Shown here: one piece after another, positions 36,325 through 45,451 of the stretch | Position numbering within the stretch: the first letter of the stretch is position 1 | How the letters are laid out: each line of letters starts with the position of its first letter | Assembly (NCBI GenBank): GCA_963664065.1 | Contig: OY760942.1 | Span: 744,001 to 808,000, forward strand | DNA: 64,000 nucleotides | Source of the DNA: JABDJL01 sp963664065 | Lineage (GTDB): Bacteria > Pseudomonadota > Gammaproteobacteria > Xanthomonadales > SZUA-36 | Direction: 5' to 3' | Position numbers and translations under genes: made by a program | The notes under the pieces: generated by a model | Told to the model about the DNA's origin: nothing | The model's database searches: none | What the model saw: only the letters and a program-made list of their open reading frames with translations

Positions 36325-36687
36325 ATGAGCATGTCAAACACCACCAAACGGGTCAAGGAGATCCGCCGCAATACCCGTCGCAAGTTCTCGTCAGAGGAAA
36401 AGATCCGTATCGTACTGGATGGATTGCGCGGTGAAAGCTCGATCGCTGAACTGTGTCGCCAGGAAGGTATTAACAACAATCTGTATTACCGCTGGAGCAA
36501 GGATTTTCTGGAGGCCGGTAAAAAGCGCCTGTCAGGAGATACCGTCAGAGAAGCCAACAGCGATGAAGTGGTTGGTCTCAGAAAAGAAAATACCACCCTC
36601 AAGCAAGCGGTTGCCGAACTGTACCTGCGCAATGACTGGCTTAAAAAAAGTCTCACTGGGCAGGGTGTGACATTGGACGAAGACTGA
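36325..36687 (+). CDS. IS3-family OrfA (copy 3, stop lost)
   Basis: The same DNA-binding OrfA as in copies 1 and 2, but its TAG stop has become CAG. The protein therefore gains eight residues (120 in all) and ends with TGA overlapping the orfB ATG. The A7G slippery site is kept, so the OrfAB fusion is still possible; the change may instead couple OrfB translation. Confidence 0.9.
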   Translation: MSMSNTTKRVKEIRRNTRRKFSSEEKIRIVLDGLRGESSIAELCRQEGINNNLYYRWSKDFLEAGKKRLSGDTVREANSDEVVGLRKENTTLKQAVAELYLRNDWLKKSLTGQGVTLDED

Positions 36688-37664
36688 TGTACAGCGCATC
36701 TGAAAAGCTGGCCATTATCCGCCTGGTGGAAGACTCGGAGTTATCCGTGCGCAGGACTCTGGTCGAGATCAACGTCAGTCGCAGCAGTTTCTACCGTTGG
36801 TATCAGGCTTATGAACGCGATGGCCCTGATGGCTTGCAGAACCACAGCAGGGCATCACGTCAGCACTGGAACAAGATCCCCGAGTCGGTACGGGAACTGG
36901 TTGTTGATGTGGCCCTGGAACAACCGGAGCTGACACCCCGGGAACTGGCCTGGCATCTTACTGATACCCATGAGTACTTTATCTCGGAGTCCAGTGTCTA
37001 TCGCATCCTCAAGGCCCATGACCTGGTTACCAGCCCACAGTTCATAGTGATGAGCGCAGCCGATGCGTTCCAGCATCCGACACGGCGTGTACATGAACTG
37101 TGGCAGACAGACTTTACCTACTTCCGGGTGGTGGGCTGGGGCTGGTACTTCCTGTCGACGATCCTGGATGACTATTCCCGTTACATCATCAGCTGGCGGT
37201 TGACGACCACGATGGCGGCGCATGATGTCACCGATACTCTGGAAGATGCTCTGAAAGCCACAGGGCTCACCGAAGTCAGGGTGCATCACAAGCCCAGGTT
37301 ACTGTCTGACAACGGCCCCTGCTATATCTCAAAAGAACTCAGGGAATGGTTGCAGGATCAAGACATGAAGCACACCCGGGGAGCACCGTACCACCCGATG
37401 ACCCAGGGCAAGATCGAACGCTACCACCGTTCGATGAAAAACGTGGTCAAGCTGGAGAATTATTACTTCCCGTGGGAACTGGAAAGTGCCATTGCTCAGT
37501 GGGTGGCTCATTACAACCATGAGCGGTATCACGAATCACTGGATAACGTGACGCCGGCTGATGTGTATAACGGAAGAAGAAACGACATCCTGGACCGACG
37601 GTCAATGATCAAAGCCAGAACGTTAACGCAAAGGAAAATACAAAACCTGCGGTTAGCAGGCTAG
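36687..37664 (+). CDS. IS3-family transposase OrfB (copy 3)
   Basis: Intact, 325 residues, identical in protein to copy 1, with all three DDE residues (TDF, SDNG, KIERYH). Together with copy 1 it could supply transposase for all copies in the window. Confidence 0.95.
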   Translation: MYSASEKLAIIRLVEDSELSVRRTLVEINVSRSSFYRWYQAYERDGPDGLQNHSRASRQHWNKIPESVRELVVDVALEQPELTPRELAWHLTDTHEYFISESSVYRILKAHDLVTSPQFIVMSAADAFQHPTRRVHELWQTDFTYFRVVGWGWYFLSTILDDYSRYIISWRLTTTMAAHDVTDTLEDALKATGLTEVRVHHKPRLLSDNGPCYISKELREWLQDQDMKHTRGAPYHPMTQGKIERYHRSMKNVVKLENYYFPWELESAIAQWVAHYNHERYHESLDNVTPADVYNGRRNDILDRRSMIKARTLTQRKIQNLRLAG

Positions 37665-37803
37665 ACTGGAGAAAGCATGGGCAGAAAAGTGTCTCTTAGA
37701 AAAAGGCTCAAGTGGTCCCACATGCTCTGACGACGTACAGTAAAAGAAACTATCATTATTTACAATAATAAGCAATAATTATTCCGAAACTATTCACAAA
37801 GTG

Positions 37804-37832
37804 TTGTATTTGCATAAGCGGTCATGTATAAT
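37804..37832 (+). promoter_or_regulatory. promoter of the IS1-type transposase
   Basis: TTGTAT (37804-37809), 17 bases, then a perfect TATAAT (37827-37832). The -10 ends seven bases before ATG 37840, so the transcript should begin on the start codon and be leaderless, as for the passenger gene. Confidence 0.6.
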
Positions 37833-37839
37833 ATTCAGT

Positions 37840-38715
37840 ATGAATAAACTACATATAAAAAAACGTGCACAGATACTTCATATGCTGGTAGAGGGTAATA
37901 GCCTTCGCGCTACCGCAAGAATGGCAGACGTAAGCCGTAACACGGTTGATAAGTTGCTTCGTGACGTTGGTTCAGCCTGTTTAGACTATCAGGACAAACC
38001 CCTTCGCGATCTTCCCTGTAAGCGGATTGAATGTGATGAAATCTGGTCTTTCGTGTACTCGAAGCAAAAGAATGTGCCGGAAGAAATGAAGGAACTGTTC
38101 GGTGTGGGCGATATATGGACATGGACTGCTATCTGCGCTGACACCAAAATTGTGCCTTGTTGGCGCGTTGATTATCGTGATGCGGACGCAGCCAGAGGCT
38201 TTATGTACGATCTGGCGAGCAGGCTGAGCAATCGTATCCAACTGACCACTGATGGCTTGAGAGTCTACATAGAAGCCGTAGAAGACTCATTTGGCGACAA
38301 CGTTGATTACTCTCAGTTAATTAAGATATATGGTGATGCGCCTAAATCAGAGCAGAAGCGTTACAGTCCAGCAAAATGCACTGGTACTAAGAAAAACAAA
38401 GTTAACGGAAAGCCCAATCAGTCTCATGTTTCAACTAGCTTTGTTGAACGCCAAAACCTGACCATGAGAATGTCCATGCGCCGCTTTACAAGATTAACCA
38501 ATGCGTTCAGTAAGAAAATTGAAAATCATATGCATGCAATTTCATTGCACTTTATGTACTACAATTTCGGGCGCATACATCAAACGTTGAGAGTCACACC
38601 GGCAATGGAAGCTGGCGTTACGGATCATGTGTGGTCACTGGAAGAAATTGCTAATCTCGTGCCAGAAAATCAACCTAAAAAACGTGGCCCTTACAAGAAG
38701 AAAGTTTCAGACTGA
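37840..38715 (+). CDS. IS1-type transposase
   Basis: A DDE transposase of 291 residues from ATG 37840 (MNKLHIKKRAQILHMLVEGN). An HTH domain (NSLRATARMADVSRNTVDKLL) is followed by the catalytic core: CDEIWSFVYSKQ near residue 70, TTDGLRVYIEAVED near 138, and STSFVERQNLTMRMSMRRFTRLTNAFSKK, which parallels the RIERHNLNLRQH region of IS1 InsB. It is a longer single-frame relative of IS1 transposase. An upstream GTG (37801) would add 13 residues before the promoter and is rejected. Intact. Confidence 0.88.
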   Translation: MNKLHIKKRAQILHMLVEGNSLRATARMADVSRNTVDKLLRDVGSACLDYQDKPLRDLPCKRIECDEIWSFVYSKQKNVPEEMKELFGVGDIWTWTAICADTKIVPCWRVDYRDADAARGFMYDLASRLSNRIQLTTDGLRVYIEAVEDSFGDNVDYSQLIKIYGDAPKSEQKRYSPAKCTGTKKNKVNGKPNQSHVSTSFVERQNLTMRMSMRRFTRLTNAFSKKIENHMHAISLHFMYYNFGRIHQTLRVTPAMEAGVTDHVWSLEEIANLVPENQPKKRGPYKKKVSD

Positions 38716-38724
38716 GCCACTACC

Positions 38725-38732
38725 GACCATTT
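38725..38732. repeat. target-site duplication, right copy
   Basis: GACCATTT, the second copy of the 8-base duplication flanking the IS1-type element; the batA frame continues directly after it. Confidence 0.95.
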
Positions 38733-39060
38733 ACACCGTTGGGGTTGGCGCTGATGATATGATGGTGCAGGATTTTTTTGGATCTAGGGTCGTGAATCCT
38801 TCGGCAGATCTCGATGAAGACACCCTGCGTACGATTGCGGAACGAACCGGTGGCGTCTATTTCCGCGCACGTGACGCCGAAGGCCTTGCTGAGATTTACC
38901 GAATGCTGGACGAACTGGAACCGGTCGAAAGTGATGTAGAGGCAGTGCGGCCGGTGGACGAATTGTTCTACCTCCCTTTGAGCCTGGCCTACCTGTTTGC
39001 CATTGTTGCAATTATCGTCAGCATCCGTCCGCGTAGCTGGCGACACGCGGCGACCGGTTG

Positions 39061-40730
39061 ATGGAAATCCTGTCACTTCAGTTCATTCGCCCCTGGTGGC
39101 TGTTATGCCTGCCGCTTGCGGTGATCATTCCGACTGCGTGGCGGTTTTACCGCCGGCCATCCGGAGACTGGAGCAAAGTGTGTGATGCGCATTTGCTAAA
39201 GTGGCTGAGCGTTGGCAATCAGGCCTCAAAACCGGGATTGAAAGGGTCGGTACTGGCCGCACTGATTTTGGTATTTACCGCCTTGGCGCTGGCCGGTCCC
39301 AGCTGGCAAAAACTGCCTGATACCTCATATTCTGCGCGTGATTCACGGGTGCTGGTGCTCGATCTTTCGATGTCAATGCTGGCAGAGGATCTTCGTCCAA
39401 ACCGCCTGACGCAGGCGCGCTTCTGGTTGATGGACATGCTGGAAGCAACGCAGGAGGGACAAATGGGCCTGGTAGCCTATGCCGGCGATGCCTACGTGGT
39501 TTCGCCCTTAACCAGCGATATGAATACGATTGCGAACATGCTGCCGGCTCTCCAGCCCGAAATCATTCCGGTAGCCGGTAGCAGGGCAGACCGGGCTCTG
39601 GAATTGGCAGCAGATTTACTGGAACGCGCCAGTGTCTCACAGGGGGAAATACTCCTGATCAGCGATGGTGCGGATGCCTCCGATGCGAGAACAGCAGCGA
39701 AACTGGCGCAAAAAGGCATTACAACTTCAGTTCTGGCGGTGGGAACCCGGGAAGGCTCACCCATTCCGAGCGGCGCCGGTTTCGTCAGCGATGCCCAGGG
39801 CAACGTCGTGATAACCCGGCTGGAACAGGAATCGCTAAAAGCGGTTGCATCTGCGGGCAACGGGGAATTGAGCCGCTTGGAGGCTATTTCCAACCAGGCA
39901 TCGCCCTGGATCGGATCGGAAGGCGGCAAGTTTATGCTGCGTGATGATGCCTTGGGTGAACGCTGGAAAGACATCGGGCCCTGGCTGGTACTGTTACTCC
40001 TGCCATTCGTTGCGGTAGGGTTCAGGCGTGCTCTCCTTTTCGCATGGCCGGTGCTGTTTCTCCCTGGCCTGTTGGTGAGTCAAACTGCGCGCGCTGACAT
40101 CTGGGATGACCTGTGGCAAAGACGCGATCAGCAGGCACAGTCGGCATTGAAGGCAAACAAAGCGGATGTCGCTGCGGGACTTGCCATTGATCCGTCCATT
40201 TCGGGCGAAGCATTTTACCGGGCCGAAGACTATCCGGGCGCGATTCAAAGCTGGTCAAGGAGTGCTGGCGAAGACTGCTGGTATAACCAGGGTAACGCAC
40301 TGGCACTGGCCGGCGACCTTGATGGTGCGATCACAGCCTATGACCGTGCGCTCTCGAGCAACCCAGAAATGGAGGATGCCCTGTTTAACCGTGCCCTGGT
40401 AGAACAACTTAAGCAGCAACAGGAACAGGATCAGGAAGGCGACCAGGGAGAGAATTCGAAAGAACAGACCGAGGGGGCCAGGATTCTGAGCAGGAAGGCG
40501 AACCACGCGAAGGTGAAAATGACTCTGATGAGGAAGGGGAACCACAGGAAGGAGAGCAGTCTGAACCTTCTCAACAGGAATTGGAAATGGCCTGGTCAGA
40601 AGAAGATGCGCAGGCAATGGAGCAGTGGTTGCGCAGGATTCCGGATGACCCCGGTGGCTTGTTAAGACGTAAATTCCGTAATCAACATCAACGCCGTGGC
40701 GCACCGCAGGATGAGAAGAAAAAATGGTAA
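39061..40730 (+). pseudogene. batB: batB (VWA-TPR membrane protein) with a frameshift at a G-run
   Basis: The frame starts at ATG 39061, overlapping the batA stop. It encodes membrane helices, a VWA domain (VLVLDLSMSMLAEDLRPNR near residue 95), a third helix and TPR repeats (AFYRAEDYPGAIQSW, CWYNQGNALALAGDLDGAI). At GAGGGGGCC (40471-40479) the frame slips and the translated tail becomes unrelated. The other frame continues as the expected acidic linker and the conserved C-terminus AMEQWLRRIPDDPGGLLRRKF, ending at 40730 and overlapping batD. One missing G in the run explains it; an assembly error or programmed slippage is possible. Confidence 0.85.
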
Positions 40731-42373
40731 CGAGCTTGCAATCCAGTTCGTTCAGAGCCAATCAGAGGGTCCCAAGGGCGACTTTTCTGCTTACAACTTT
40801 GCTTTTTTTATTCCAGTCATTCCAGGCCATGGCGGCCGAGGTGACAGCAACTTTGGATAGGGCAAAAATCGTTGAGGGCGAGACAATCACGCTGATTCTA
40901 CAGACCAATGACCCCCAGCAAAGCCTGTCCACTGATCTGGAGGGGCTAAGGGAAAATTTCGAGATTCTGGACCAGCGCTCGGAGACCCAGATGTCGATCG
41001 TAAACGGCCGCCAGATCGCCGTAGTCAGGTTGTTGTTTACACTTGAGCCACGGCGGGTAGGAACGCTCGTAATACCTGCCCTGGCCTTGCAAGGCGCCTC
41101 GACAAAGCCGCTGCAGGTACAGGTAACTCCAGCGCCTGAACTGGAGCCCGGTGAAATGCCCCCGGTGTTCATAGAGCTATCTCTCGATCCGGCACAGGGG
41201 CCGTATTATGTTCATGCGCAACTGGCTTTGACAGTAAGGATTTTTTACCAGCAAAACCTGACAGAAGCGGCGATTAATCCGCCTGCTCCGCAGCAGGCAT
41301 CTGTTCGATTGCTTGATGAAGTCCCGTTCCAGTCAACACGAAACGGGATTCGTTTCCGGGTTCTTGAGCGGCGATACGCGATATTCCCCGAGCGTTCCGG
41401 TGAACTGGAAATACCCCCTCTAACCTTAAGTGGCCGCCTGATAGAACGTCCGGCAGACCGCCTGTGGCAGCCATCAGTCAGGGGTAGGCGAGTCTCCGTT
41501 GAAAGTGAACCGGTAAAAGTAATGGTGCTGCCTAAACCGGCAGATTACGCAGGTGAGCACTGGCTACCGGCTCGTAGAATTACGCTTTCACAGCAAATAT
41601 CGGAAGCTGAAAAACTTCAGGTGGGTGAACCTGTGACACGCACAGTGATCCTGGACGCGGTCGGCCTGGAAGAAAACATGATTGAAGAGCCCGGTTGGCC
41701 GGCGATGGAGAATGCCAGGATCTACCCGGATCAGCCGCAGGGAATTAGCCGTGATAACGGCCGGTGGGTATTGGGCCACAAAGAATTTCGATATGCAGTG
41801 GTACCGGAACAAGCAGGGCAGATGATTCTTCCGGAAATTCGTCTCGACTGGTGGGACACGACATCAAACCAGTTACGAACCGCCATTTTGCCGGAGCATC
41901 GTGTCGAGGTTTCGGCATCCGAGTTGGCCGCGGAGATAACAGGCCCGGGTGTCGCTACCGTTACCCCGGTATATTCGCCGGAGTCCGTGATTGACCCTTC
42001 AATGGTTTCTGATTTGCAACGTTGGCGTGTACTGACGGTCGTATTTGCGATTCTTTGGATGATCACATTGATCATTCTGCTGCGTGGCGGTTCGCCCAAG
42101 CATGGAAAGCCAAAAGTGGAAAAAAGTGTTTCCCTGGACGAAGCCAGCTTGCTGGCAGAGTTGAAGAAAGCTTGCAAAGGCAATGATGGAGCTTTGGTGC
42201 GCAACCTGTTTGCAAGGTGGCTTAGAAGACATGGTCCTGACCAGGCAAACGGAAGCATGATGGAGTTTGCGAAGGCAACAGAAAGCCTGGCATTACGTAA
42301 TGCCATTCAGATTTTTGATGCCAACGAATTCAGCGGGCGGGACAGTAACAACTGGAAAGGTGGCGAATTCTGA
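40724..42373 (+). CDS. batD: BatD-like membrane protein
   Basis: 549 residues. A signal peptide (LLTTLLFLFQSFQAMAAEV) precedes several oxygen-tolerance/BatD repeats, each with the look of VTATLDRAKIVEGETITLILQTN and ending in beta-rich segments. One membrane helix lies near residue 435 (VLTVVFAILWMITLIILL), then a cytoplasmic helical tail. It is last in the moxR/bat operon. The family partners VWA proteins in the envelope; its exact role is unknown. It overlaps the true batB reading frame by seven bases. Confidence 0.88.
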   Translation: MVTSLQSSSFRANQRVPRATFLLTTLLFLFQSFQAMAAEVTATLDRAKIVEGETITLILQTNDPQQSLSTDLEGLRENFEILDQRSETQMSIVNGRQIAVVRLLFTLEPRRVGTLVIPALALQGASTKPLQVQVTPAPELEPGEMPPVFIELSLDPAQGPYYVHAQLALTVRIFYQQNLTEAAINPPAPQQASVRLLDEVPFQSTRNGIRFRVLERRYAIFPERSGELEIPPLTLSGRLIERPADRLWQPSVRGRRVSVESEPVKVMVLPKPADYAGEHWLPARRITLSQQISEAEKLQVGEPVTRTVILDAVGLEENMIEEPGWPAMENARIYPDQPQGISRDNGRWVLGHKEFRYAVVPEQAGQMILPEIRLDWWDTTSNQLRTAILPEHRVEVSASELAAEITGPGVATVTPVYSPESVIDPSMVSDLQRWRVLTVVFAILWMITLIILLRGGSPKHGKPKVEKSVSLDEASLLAELKKACKGNDGALVRNLFARWLRRHGPDQANGSMMEFAKATESLALRNAIQIFDANEFSGRDSNNWKGGEF

Positions 42374-42475
42374 AAAGCTTGCGCAGCCTGGCAACAATCC
42401 CGGAAGCAGCCCAAGGCAGGCTCTGATTCTGACCCGGACCTGTACGCTCGCACCTGAATACAGGAATAATCCTAA

Positions 42476-43066
42476 TCAGGGATTTGCTTTCATTACCAGT
42501 GTTTCAATTCCATTGTCCTGTAACATTCTGCGAATCTCATCTGTGCGGCGGGCCCCATCTAAAGGCCCGATGCGAACGCGGTGCCAGGTGGCGCCGTTAA
42601 TGGTAACTACCTGGATACTTGCAACACTGCCCAACAAGGCAAGACGGGCTTTCATCTGATCGGCTTCACCTGAATTTCTGAACGATGCCACCTGCAAAAT
42701 GTAGGATCGATAGCCACCGTTGACGGCTTGCGGGCTTGGAGGTTGTGCGTCTCTGCTCAGTTCCTGGTCCGGAACGATGACTTCCATTTCAGGCAACACT
42801 GTGAAGAAATCAAAACGACGATCACTGCTTTTTCCAGCCACGCTGCCTGAGCTATCAATGAGTTCTTCGGACGGTAAACCAGCCGCGTCAGGTACCGGTT
42901 GCTGATCTGGCCGGTCAGGGAGATAGCCTTTAAAAAACAGGAAGCCTGAAATGCCCAGCCCGATCACTAATCCGGACAGGAACCACAGGAAAGCCGGAGA
43001 CGACTGTTTGCGGCCCCGGCTGGCGCCGCGGCGTTTGGTGGTTTTTTTACGGCGTGGCGCTGCCAT
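42476..43066 (-). CDS. SPOR-domain membrane protein (FtsN-like)
   Basis: 196 residues from ATG 43066 (MAAPRRKKTTKRRGASRGRK). A very basic cytoplasmic tail precedes one membrane helix (FLWFLSGLVIGLGISGFLFF), then a periplasmic linker and a C-terminal SPOR domain (SYILQVASFRNSGEADQMKARLALLG to WHRVRIGPLDGARRTDEI) that binds septal glycan. This layout and the location beside argS are those of FtsN-like proteins. ATG follows the argS stop by one base. Confidence 0.85.
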   Translation of the reverse strand: MAAPRRKKTTKRRGASRGRKQSSPAFLWFLSGLVIGLGISGFLFFKGYLPDRPDQQPVPDAAGLPSEELIDSSGSVAGKSSDRRFDFFTVLPEMEVIVPDQELSRDAQPPSPQAVNGGYRSYILQVASFRNSGEADQMKARLALLGSVASIQVVTINGATWHRVRIGPLDGARRTDEIRRMLQDNGIETLVMKANP

Positions 43067-43067
43067 C

Positions 43068-44828
43068 TTACATTTCCTCTGGTGAAGAAATTCCCAACAT
43101 GGCCAGGCCATCGCTGAGTATGTTCTGGGTTGCAAGAATCAGGTTGAGCCGCGCATTGCGCAAATTTTCGCCATCCACCAGAAATTGGTGAGCACTGTAA
43201 TAAGCATGAAACTCAGTCGCCAGGGAGTGAAGATAGTGGGCAATTGTGTGTGGCGCACGCTGTCTGGCGCTTATCTCTATCACTTCAGGGTACCGGCTGA
43301 GGGCCCGCATCAGGGACAATTCGTGTTCTTCAGTTAACAACTCCAGGGCTGCTTCGCCAATGGCAGAATTATGCGTCAGATCCAGCTGATCCAGGTTCCT
43401 GAATACGCTACGGATTCGCGCATGTGCATACTGGATATAGTAGACAGGGTTTTCGTTGGTCTTTGACTTGGCAAGGTCAAGATTGAAATCAAGGTGTTGA
43501 TCATGCGAGCGCATAACGAAGAAATAACGCGCGGCATCGCTGGAGACTTCTTCCCTTAGCCGGCGTAGCGGAATGAACTTCCCCGACCTTGTCGACATGG
43601 CTACTTTTTCGCCGTCGCGAAACAATGCCACAAATTGCACCAGCAGAATCTCAATGCACTCAGGGTCTTTCCCCAGAGCCTGGGCTGCTGCCTTCAAGCG
43701 AGCGATGTATCCGTGATGGTCTGCTCCGAACACGTAAATGGCATGATCGAATCCACGTTCGAGCTTATTCAAAAGATAAGCAATGTCGGAAGCGAAATAA
43801 GTGGCTTTGCCGTTTTCCCTGACTATGACCCGGTCTTTCTCGTCACCGAGCTCAGAAGCCCGTAACCAGGTTGCGCCGTCTTTGATATAGAGATGGCCAT
43901 GTTCCTCAAGGCAATCTATTGCGTGCTGGATTGCTCCGCTATCTTCCAGCTCTATTTCGGAGAACCAGTGGTCAAACTCGACGCCAAACTCTTCAAGATC
44001 TTCACGGATATCGGTCAGAATGTGGTCAAGTGCCGCGTTGAGGTAGGCAAGGTAGCCGGAATGACCGAGAAGCTCAGACGCACGATCTATTAACTCATCA
44101 ACGTGAATTTGGGCATCATTGCCTTTCTCGGAATCTGCCGAAATGCCTTCGTACATTTCCAGCTCGTTGTACCGCCACTTGTCACCATGCTCGCTGCGAA
44201 CGGTTCGGGCGATGTCATAGATATATTCGCCGCGATATCCGTTAATTGGAAATGAAACCTTTTCCCCGCATAATTCCAGGTACCGTAACCACACACTGAG
44301 CGCCAGGATATCCATCTGCCGCCCGTTGTCGTTAACATAGTATTCCCGCTGAACCATGTGACCTGCGGCTTGTAAAATATTCGCCAGGCTCGCGCCGTAT
44401 GCCGCACCCCGGCCATGTCCAACGTGGAGGGGGCCGGTCGGATTCGCCGAAACAAATTCGAGTGTGACGCGATGATCCGGATCCTGAGTAACATGGCCAA
44501 ATAATTGGTCCTTTCGCAGGATCTCTTTCACCGTGGAGGCAAGGGCCAGCTGGTTCATGAAAAAGTTGATGAACCCCGGCCCTGCAATTTCTGTGCGCTT
44601 GAGTTGCCGCGACCGTGGTAATCGGTCAATGATTGCCTGTGCGAGTTCACGTGGCGGCTTATTTGCCTGCTTGGCCAGAACCAGGGCCAGGTTTGAGGCG
44701 AACTCCCCATGTTCCGGAGAACGAGTTCTCTCAAGTTGAGGAGACAGTTCAATTTCTGTAGACAACAGCTTGTCCCGCTTCAAATGAAGCAGTGACTGGA
44801 CCAACAATTCTTCAATATGTTCTTTCAA
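43068..44828 (-). CDS. argS: arginyl-tRNA synthetase
   Basis: A class I aminoacyl-tRNA synthetase of 586 residues with the start at TTG 44828 (LKEHIEELLVQSLLHLK), which matches normal length; the open frame continues 61 codons further without family similarity. The HIGH-type motif is FVSANPTGPLHVGHGRG near residue 125. The KMSKS counterpart is degenerate (KVAMSTRSGKF), as is common in ArgS. The DALR anticodon-binding domain ends in LAMLGISSPEEM. Confidence 0.95.
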   Translation of the reverse strand: MKEHIEELLVQSLLHLKRDKLLSTEIELSPQLERTRSPEHGEFASNLALVLAKQANKPPRELAQAIIDRLPRSRQLKRTEIAGPGFINFFMNQLALASTVKEILRKDQLFGHVTQDPDHRVTLEFVSANPTGPLHVGHGRGAAYGASLANILQAAGHMVQREYYVNDNGRQMDILALSVWLRYLELCGEKVSFPINGYRGEYIYDIARTVRSEHGDKWRYNELEMYEGISADSEKGNDAQIHVDELIDRASELLGHSGYLAYLNAALDHILTDIREDLEEFGVEFDHWFSEIELEDSGAIQHAIDCLEEHGHLYIKDGATWLRASELGDEKDRVIVRENGKATYFASDIAYLLNKLERGFDHAIYVFGADHHGYIARLKAAAQALGKDPECIEILLVQFVALFRDGEKVAMSTRSGKFIPLRRLREEVSSDAARYFFVMRSHDQHLDFNLDLAKSKTNENPVYYIQYAHARIRSVFRNLDQLDLTHNSAIGEAALELLTEEHELSLMRALSRYPEVIEISARQRAPHTIAHYLHSLATEFHAYYSAHQFLVDGENLRNARLNLILATQNILSDGLAMLGISSPEEM

Positions 44829-45451
44829 AATGCTTACTCTTTGCCGTGCTGTTCGCGCCCGGGGAAAGCCGGCTATTGTAAACCTTTGATGAAACCTTTG
44901 TGATACAAAGTGCCGGAACGTGACTTGCTGAAATTTGGCATGCCAGGGCCTGTTAAGACTTACCAGATCGCTGCAGCAAATTCCGGCCACTTTAACACGA
45001 GCTTGAAGCACCTCAGCTCGAACCGGCCAGGGACTTTGTCCCTGGCCTGGGATGTGTTGATTTTTTCTTGATTGAGAGCGTTGATCGCTGGTAATAATTC
45101 CTTTAATGACATGTATCTAGAACACATTCCAGCTGTGGATAACTCTGTGGGTAATTATTTCAGGGCTGGTAGCTTACTGGTTTTTGGCTTTGATATCGAA
45201 ATTTGGCGGGATCGATGCAAAATCAGGAAAGAACTAAATTACAATGATCTATGCTTACTACTGAAGGTCTGGCAGCCAAGAAATGAATTAAGCTCATGAT
45301 TTATTTTAATGGGGAAAGAATTGTGCATAAAATTCGGGCCTTGTAAGAACCGTGTGCCTGACCCGCAGTGCTATTATGCCGTCATAAGATAACTCTGCTC
45401 CGCCGATTCTGGACGGTAAATGACAAGCATGATAAGTAAGGTAGCCGCCAC
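44829..45451. other. gap between argS and dctM, no gene seen
   Basis: I find no convincing gene in these 623 bases. The argS side has a tandem AAACCTTTG (44880 and 44892) and, on the minus strand, TACAAT (44875-44880) as a possible argS -10. GGCCAGGGAC pairs perfectly with GTCCCTGGCC at 45025-45047 around a three-base loop; no T-run follows, so it is not a standard terminator. Bases 45100-45340 are AT-rich. TGCTATTAT at 45369-45377 is an extended -10 that could serve dctM. Confidence 0.5.

Larger units (their letters stand above)
36236..37739 (+). mobile_element. IS3-family insertion sequence, copy 3 (1504 bp), nested
   Basis: A full-length copy on the plus strand inserted inside the IS1-type element between its passenger gene and transposase. 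Ends are TGTGTGACGTCAG and CTGACGACGTACA. It differs from copies 1 and 2 at a few bases only. No target duplication is evident (AGAG before, GTAA after). Confidence 0.93.
35812..38724 (+). mobile_element. IS1-type transposon with passenger gene, carrying a nested IS3 copy
   Basis: Terminal inverted repeats begin GGTAGTGGCTCAGTCT, perfect for 16 bases and recognisable for about 24. With the 8-bp target duplication and the DEIWSF transposase this fits the IS1 family in the broad sense. Total length is 2913 bp; without the nested IS3 copy (1504 bp) it is 1409 bp. It holds a small basic passenger protein, a relic of a membrane protein on the opposite strand and the transposase, whose stop codon lies inside the right repeat. 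Confidence 0.9.
35124..39061 (+). pseudogene. batA: batA (VWA-domain membrane protein), split by a nested transposon
   Basis: The 5' part (35124-35811) encodes two membrane helices and a VWA domain with the MIDAS motif DISGSMD near residue 105; it ends ...QGLTIW-stop with the stop inside the transposon end. The 3' part (38733-39061) resumes at YTVGVGADDMMVQ and ends with the C-terminal membrane helix. Removing 35812-38724 plus one copy of the 8-bp duplication restores QGLTIYTVGVG exactly, giving 338 residues. Without excision, BatA lacks its C-terminal VWA part and anchor. Confidence 0.93.

Noticed and set aside
45025..45047. Standard intrinsic terminator between argS and dctM
   Set aside because: The stem is strong but no T-run follows on either strand at the right distance.
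45072..45299. Possible 75-residue protein in the argS-dctM gap
   Set aside because: AT-rich, no ribosome site or recognisable fold.
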